From Pseudomonadota bacterium (GTDB lineage Bacteria; Chloroflexota; UBA6077; JAJPGT01): a DNA stretch of 64,000 nucleotides. The notes below the pieces were generated by a model. The model worked only from the letters and a program-made list of their open reading frames with translations, was not told the origin of the DNA and did no database searches. Position 1 is the stretch's first letter, and every line of letters starts with the position of its first letter. The DNA is taken from contig JAJPGT010000088.1 in NCBI GenBank assembly GCA_021325655.1, positions 1-64,000 of the forward strand. Direction: 5' to 3'. The translations under genes and the position numbers were made by a program. Below, in pieces: positions 59,967 through 64,000 of the stretch.

Positions 59967-60641
59967 CTACCGGCCGACGGGGATCTCCCCCAGGACCGGG
60001 GCACCGGTCAGGCGCTCGGCCTCGGCCCGGTCGCGGATGGACGCATCCAGATAGTCGACCAGGAACGCTAGGCCGAGGCCGAGGACGAGGCCCACCAGCG
60101 TGCGCAGAAGCACCTCGCCGGCAAGCTGAAGCGCTGGAGCAGCGCGCCCAACCGTCGGGTGGTTGATGACTGTCACGTGTGCACCCTGCACCCGGAGCTG
60201 GGGGAAGTAGGTGGGCAGCTTGGTGTTGATCGCCTGCTCGTACGCCTGCCCCACCGCCTGCGCCTGCTCCGCCGTCGGGGCGGAGATGGTGACGTCGAGC
60301 ATGCGGTGCGTCTTCTTGGTGCGGGTGACATCGGAGATCGCCTTCGGGTCGATACGATAGCCGAGCTGCGCCGACACCTCCTGCGCGAACGCCTCGCTCT
60401 TGAGGAACTCGGACAGGTCGTCGGCAAGATATTCCGAGGTGACATAGGCCCAGTAATTGGGGTCGTACTTCGGGTCCGTGGTCGGCAGCGGCTCGACGCC
60501 AACGGCCAGGCGGAGGCTGGTCTCGTAAGCCACCGGCCCCATCAGGGCATAGGCGGCGGAAAAGATCAGCGAGAGAACGGTGATGCCGACCCAGATCGGC
60601 CAGCGCCGTAGTAGCAATTGCCCGTATTGTCGCAGCTCCAT
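59967..60641 (-). CDS. Second Wzz-type chain-length determinant
   Basis: A 224-residue membrane protein with N-terminal helix (RRWPIWVGITVLSLIFSAAYAL) and C-terminal helix (LLRTLVGLVLGLGLAFLVDYL), with the Wzz-like periplasmic domain between and a short tail AEAERLTGAPVLGEIPVGR. The tail resembles the stretch before a fused kinase in other bacteria, but no kinase is attached or next to it. The ATG at 60641 has GAGGAG upstream. It is the last gene of the minus-strand block that starts with the sugar transferase at the window edge. Confidence 0.85.
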   Translation of the reverse strand: MELRQYGQLLLRRWPIWVGITVLSLIFSAAYALMGPVAYETSLRLAVGVEPLPTTDPKYDPNYWAYVTSEYLADDLSEFLKSEAFAQEVSAQLGYRIDPKAISDVTRTKKTHRMLDVTISAPTAEQAQAVGQAYEQAINTKLPTYFPQLRVQGAHVTVINHPTVGRAAPALQLAGEVLLRTLVGLVLGLGLAFLVDYLDASIRDRAEAERLTGAPVLGEIPVGR

Positions 60642-60723
60642 GCCAGGCTCCTCGCCTTTCCTCACGCCGGCGCCCGGCGGGCGCCTGCTTGCCGTTCCAG
60701 ACACGCTGGGAGGCCTGGGAATG

Positions 60724-62283
60724 CTAGCAGAAGCGAACGCCCGGGCAGGTCTCCAGGTGCACCTGGCGGTAACCGTAGGCGATGGCCCGGACCCCCCGCA
60801 GGTCGAACTCCCAGAGCGTCACTCGGGGATTGTCGCGCAGCACCACCAGGCGGGCGCGCGAGGCCTCCGGGGTCCCGGCCACGTCGAGGTCGTCGAGCAC
60901 GTACAGGGTCGTGGCGGTGAGGGGCGGATCGATGCGCCAGGTCCGCCCCTCGCGCCAGCCCTGGGCGTACTCGTCGAACAGCAGCCGCACATCGTACTCA
61001 GGCAGCGCGTACTGTGTCTGCCGGAAGCGGTCGTGCGCCAGGATGATGCTGGTCGCGGGGTCGGCGTGGAGACGCAGGTAGTCGAGCTGTGCCTGCTGCG
61101 TCGCGTCGATCAGGCGGAGCTCAGGGAGCCGGCCTGGGCCGACGCCGGTCAGGAACGCGTCCGCGTGCCAGAGGAGCAGCCCGAGCGTGGCGAGTGGGAC
61201 GACAGCAGCGCCGAACCGGGTGAGCGCCCTGCTGCGGTTAGCCCCGGGCCAGCGGGCAGCGAGGACGTGAGCCGAGAGACGGAGCTCGTCGTCGAGTTCC
61301 GCCAGTCCCACAGCGCCGGCCAGGGCGAAGGCCGGGGCCAGGGAGAGCACGTAGCCGGGCTCGCCGATGTGGATGACGAAGTAGACCAGCAGCGCTGGTA
61401 GCAGCCAGAGCAGCAGAAAGCGGATACGCCAGTCAGTGGCCAGCCGCCGCGGGGTGAACAGCCGCCCCAGAACGTACAGAACGAGCAGCAGGTTCAGCCC
61501 GTACATCTGGCGCAGGAACGTTACCAGGTACGACAGGTTAAACTCGAGCAAGGCACGGCCGCCGCTGACAATGGAGTAGGTGCCGACGACATACTCGGAT
61601 TGGAGACGCAGCGCCTCCAGGTAGCTGGCGAGCCCGCCGCTGAGCCAGACCATTGGGACGAACCAGGCCAGGCAGGCGGCGAGGAACGCCACGACCGACG
61701 CCAGCCGGCGCCACCAGCCGACCTGGAGCAGCGCCCAGGCCCAGAGCGGGGCGAGGAACAGCGCCGCATCCCAGCGAAAGCCGGCCCCCACACCGAGCGT
61801 TGCCCCGAGCGGCAGCGCCAGGCCCGCCTGGCCCCGCAGCACCGCCTGGCAGAGCAGCGCGCCGGTGGCGAGCCAGAAGGCGAGGCTGGTGTAGGGGTAG
61901 GCGACCTCGCTGTAGCCCCAGAAGCCGACCGTAACGGCGAGCAGCAGACCCGCCAGCAGCGCGGTCCGCCGGCCATACTGCCGCTCGGCCAGGAGCGTGG
62001 TGGCCGCGACGGCGCCGGCCGCAGCCACGGTCGACAGCAGCACCAGGCTGGCGTTGGGGTCGTGGACGACCAGGTCGATCAGCTTGGCGGCGGCGACATA
62101 CAGCGGGTAGCCCGGCGGGTGCGGGTGGTGGTGGGCCACGTTGTAGTAGTCGCGCAGGGCGAAGGCGTAGTTCGCCGAGTCGTACGAGTACAGCGTCCGC
62201 ATCCGGAACGGCAGCCGCAGCAGCAGCGCGATCAGCCCGAGTGCGCCCGCCGTCGCCAGCGAAGAGCGGAGCCCGAGCTTCAC
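60724..62283 (-). CDS. GT-C type membrane glycosyltransferase (ArnT/PMT-like)
   Basis: A 519-residue membrane protein with about ten transmembrane segments and a soluble C-terminal part. The first loop has YSYDSANYAFALRDYY with the acidic residue expected at the active site of GT-C enzymes, and HPHPPGYPLYVAAAKL follows. GT-C enzymes use polyprenyl-phosphate sugars on the outer face of the membrane. The gene overlaps the GT4 gene by 4 bases. Donor and acceptor are unknown. A Wzy-type polymerase is the main alternative, but the N-terminal motif argues for GT-C. Confidence 0.8.
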   Translation of the reverse strand: MKLGLRSSLATAGALGLIALLLRLPFRMRTLYSYDSANYAFALRDYYNVAHHHPHPPGYPLYVAAAKLIDLVVHDPNASLVLLSTVAAAGAVAATTLLAERQYGRRTALLAGLLLAVTVGFWGYSEVAYPYTSLAFWLATGALLCQAVLRGQAGLALPLGATLGVGAGFRWDAALFLAPLWAWALLQVGWWRRLASVVAFLAACLAWFVPMVWLSGGLASYLEALRLQSEYVVGTYSIVSGGRALLEFNLSYLVTFLRQMYGLNLLLVLYVLGRLFTPRRLATDWRIRFLLLWLLPALLVYFVIHIGEPGYVLSLAPAFALAGAVGLAELDDELRLSAHVLAARWPGANRSRALTRFGAAVVPLATLGLLLWHADAFLTGVGPGRLPELRLIDATQQAQLDYLRLHADPATSIILAHDRFRQTQYALPEYDVRLLFDEYAQGWREGRTWRIDPPLTATTLYVLDDLDVAGTPEASRARLVVLRDNPRVTLWEFDLRGVRAIAYGYRQVHLETCPGVRFC

Positions 62284-63401
62284 CGTGGCCGGGCGGGGCG
62301 GAAGTCCTGCCGCTGGTGCTCGGCCCAGGCGGAGCGGACGAAGTCCGCGAGCTGCTGGCGGAAGACGCTACGATCGAATCGCCGTGCGTGGGCGCGGATC
62401 CGCTCGGAGTCCAGGGCAAGGCACTCCAGCCGGCGCACCGCGGCGGCGAGGGCCTCGGGCGTCTGCTCCCAGAACAGAACTCCGGTCTCGCCATCCAGCA
62501 CAGTGTCGAGCGCCCCGCCCGCGGCGTAGGCCACCACCGGCCGGCCGGCCGCCTGCGCCTCCACGGGCGCGATTCCGAAATCCTCTTCGCCGGGGAACAG
62601 GAAGCCACGGCAGCCGAGGTAGAGCTGCTCGAGCTCGGCGTCGCTGACCTTGCCGAGGAACTCGACGTTGCGCGCCGCGCGGCTTTGCAGGGCCGCCCGA
62701 TCGCGCCCATCGCCAACGATCTTCAGCGGCAGCCCGAGCCGGTTGAATGCATCTACCGCCAGGTCGATCCGCTTGTAGGGGATCAGCCGCGAGACGACCA
62801 GGTAGTAGTCACCCGGCGGACAGGTGTGCGAGAAGACGTCGGTCCGCACGGGTGGGTAGATCACGATGGACTCCCGCCGATAGTACTTCCGAATCCGCGC
62901 CGCCACGGTGCGCGAGATTGCGATGAAGTGGTCCACCGTGTTCGAGACAGTGACGTCCCAGGCACGCAGCGAAGAGATGATCGGCGGCAGGCCCAGGCGG
63001 GGCAGGCGTCCCAGTCGCTCCCGCTCAACATAGCCACGGTAGTCCCAGACCCAGCGCATCGGGGTGAGACAGTAGCAGATGTGCAGGGTGTGCGGCCCGG
63101 TCTTCACCCCTTTGCAGAAAGCGGAGGAGTTGCTCAGCACGACGTCGAACTCGTCCAGCTCGAACGACTCGAACGCGAGCGGGTACAGCGCCAGGTACGG
63201 CTGGTGGTGCTTCAGGATACCGGGCAGCCGCTGCATGAACGAGGTGCGGATGTCCATACCGCGGAACGCGGCCGGCATCGCGTCGCGGTCGTAGATGGAG
63301 GTGAAGATCGGCGCCTGCGGGAAGAGCTGGTGCAGCTCCTCCAGCACCCGTTCGGCGCCTCCATACTGATTCAGGTAATCGTGGACAAGCGCGACTTTCA
63401 C
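62280..63401 (-). CDS. Family 4 glycosyltransferase (WbaZ-like)
   Basis: A 373-residue cytoplasmic GT-B enzyme. It starts KVALVHDYLNQYGGAERVLEEL, has SNSSAFCKGVKTG and CYCLTPMRWVWDYRGYV, and its donor site shows VVSRLIPYKRIDLAVDAFNRL and PGEEDFGIAPVEAQAAGRPVVAY with the E-x7-E pattern. Similar enzymes (WbaZ) transfer mannose or rhamnose in O-antigen or exopolysaccharide synthesis. The start has a good context, and the stop overlaps the next gene by 4 bases. Confidence 0.92.
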   Translation of the reverse strand: MKVALVHDYLNQYGGAERVLEELHQLFPQAPIFTSIYDRDAMPAAFRGMDIRTSFMQRLPGILKHHQPYLALYPLAFESFELDEFDVVLSNSSAFCKGVKTGPHTLHICYCLTPMRWVWDYRGYVERERLGRLPRLGLPPIISSLRAWDVTVSNTVDHFIAISRTVAARIRKYYRRESIVIYPPVRTDVFSHTCPPGDYYLVVSRLIPYKRIDLAVDAFNRLGLPLKIVGDGRDRAALQSRAARNVEFLGKVSDAELEQLYLGCRGFLFPGEEDFGIAPVEAQAAGRPVVAYAAGGALDTVLDGETGVLFWEQTPEALAAAVRRLECLALDSERIRAHARRFDRSVFRQQLADFVRSAWAEHQRQDFRPARPR

Positions 63402-63503
63402 CGGTGCCTCTCACCGCTTACGCGCCAGCGCACCGTGGCTACGGCGCGCGCACCAGGCCCTTAGCCCGCCAGACACGGCGTGATGGCGCGTCTCGGCACG
63501 TCG

Positions 63504-64000
63504 TCAGAAGGCGCCCCGGGCGAGCAGGACCGCTGGCAACGTCTTGAGCAGGATCCGCAGGTCCAGCCCGAGCGACCACGTCTCGATGTAGTAAATGTCC
63601 AGCAGCACCATCTCGTCGAACGACAGCTCGCTCCGGCCGCTCACCTGCCACAGCCCGGTCAGCCCGGGCGGCACCTCCAGGCGCTTCAGGTGCCACGGCT
63701 CGTACTGCGCTACTTCCGCCGGGATGGGCGGGCGCGGGCCGACCAGGCTCATCTCCCCCTTGAGCACGTTGACGAGCTGCGGCAGTTCATCCAGGCTCAG
63801 CCGGCGCAGCCAGCGGCCGACGCGCGTCACCCGCGGGTCTGTCTTCATCTTGAACAGCGGTCCGTCCGCTTCGTTGTAGCGGAGCAGGTGCTGCAGCTCC
63901 TTGTCGGCGTTGTGGCGCATCGAGCGGAACTTGTACACCTCGAACAGCGCTCCGCCCTTGCCGACGCGCTTCTGGCGGAAGATGATCGGCCCGGGCGAAT
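63504..64000 (-). CDS. Undecaprenyl-phosphate sugar phosphotransferase (bacterial sugar transferase), 5' end outside the window
   Basis: The C-terminal ~165 residues of a membrane sugar transferase of the WcaJ/WbaP family. From the edge it reads [24 protein letters not shown]-type sequence, the conserved block with the catalytic region, followed by [35 protein letters not shown] and [19 protein letters not shown]. It loads the first sugar phosphate on undecaprenyl phosphate and so starts repeat-unit assembly. The N-terminal membrane part is beyond 64000. The GT4, GT-C and second Wzz genes follow on the same strand. Confidence 0.93.
   Translation of the reverse strand, partial: SPGPIIFRQKRVGKGGALFEVYKFRSMRHNADKELQHLLRYNEADGPLFKMKTDPRVTRVGRWLRRLSLDELPQLVNVLKGEMSLVGPRPPIPAEVAQYEPWHLKRLEVPPGLTGLWQVSGRSELSFDEMVLLDIYYIETWSLGLDLRILLKTLPAVLLARGAF

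Overview
The window is 64 kb of uniformly GC-rich DNA that is densely coded on both strands. It most likely comes from a free-living member of the Chloroflexota, probably class Thermomicrobia (Sphaerobacter-like). The reasons are two solute-binding lipoproteins whose lipobox is followed by long Ala-Pro-Thr linkers, twin-arginine lipoprotein signals, an RNase J, and a diverged MurG outside any division cluster. The phylum is an inference. I see no rRNA, tRNA, CRISPR array, insertion sequence or phage gene.

Left part (1-22 kb): the tail of a fibronectin-III protein, an MFS carboxylate-type transporter, the 5-oxoprolinase genes pxpABC running into an ATPase and two permeases of the NitT/TauT class, a membrane diguanylate cyclase, and an NMT1/THI5-like binding protein that probably belongs to the transporter. 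Next come a pentapeptide-repeat protein with a very acidic tail, a second oxoprolinase/hydantoinase pair (hyuA-hyuB) with an exported M14 peptidase, a semialdehyde dehydrogenase, a secreted protein, a PIG-V-like mannosyltransferase and an amidase.

Middle part (22-48 kb): an aldo/keto reductase and a 1384-residue secreted beta-helix repeat protein. On the minus strand follows a complete oligopeptide ABC operon (dppABCDF order) ending in a DUF2848 hydrolase; one of its ATPases has lost its Q-loop Gln and switch His. After a stress-type protein, a broken alpha/beta hydrolase and a CHRD protein comes the most interesting block (36.4-45.2 kb, minus strand): a DUF2877 protein (AllH-like), a kynurenine-formamidase-type cyclase, FdrA (AllF-like), DUF1116 (AllG-like), an amidase and an orphan molybdenum hydroxylase large subunit. 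The three All-like proteins match the subunits of oxamate carbamoyltransferase from enterobacterial allantoin fermentation, here in an unusual cyclic-amide setting. A methyltransferase, a CoA-transferase and a crotonase follow.

Right part (48-64 kb): RNase J, a polyprenol-phosphate-type glycosyltransferase, MurG, a glycogen-debranching-type glucosidase and PurA, then two divergent exopolysaccharide blocks (wzz-cpsD-rfbA-rfbB, and an incomplete sugar transferase, GT4, GT-C and a second Wzz) around an L,D-transpeptidase.

Taken together, the first 45 kb looks like a catabolic region for pyroglutamate, cyclic amides and peptides: uptake (NitT and Dpp systems), ring opening (PxpABC, HyuAB, cyclase), amide cleavage (two amidases, DUF2848) and carbamoyl or nitrogen salvage (All-like trio). 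The last 15 kb makes cell envelope and exopolysaccharide. Recurrent promoter-like sites (TTGAxx, 17-18 bases, TACxxT) suggest one housekeeping promoter style.
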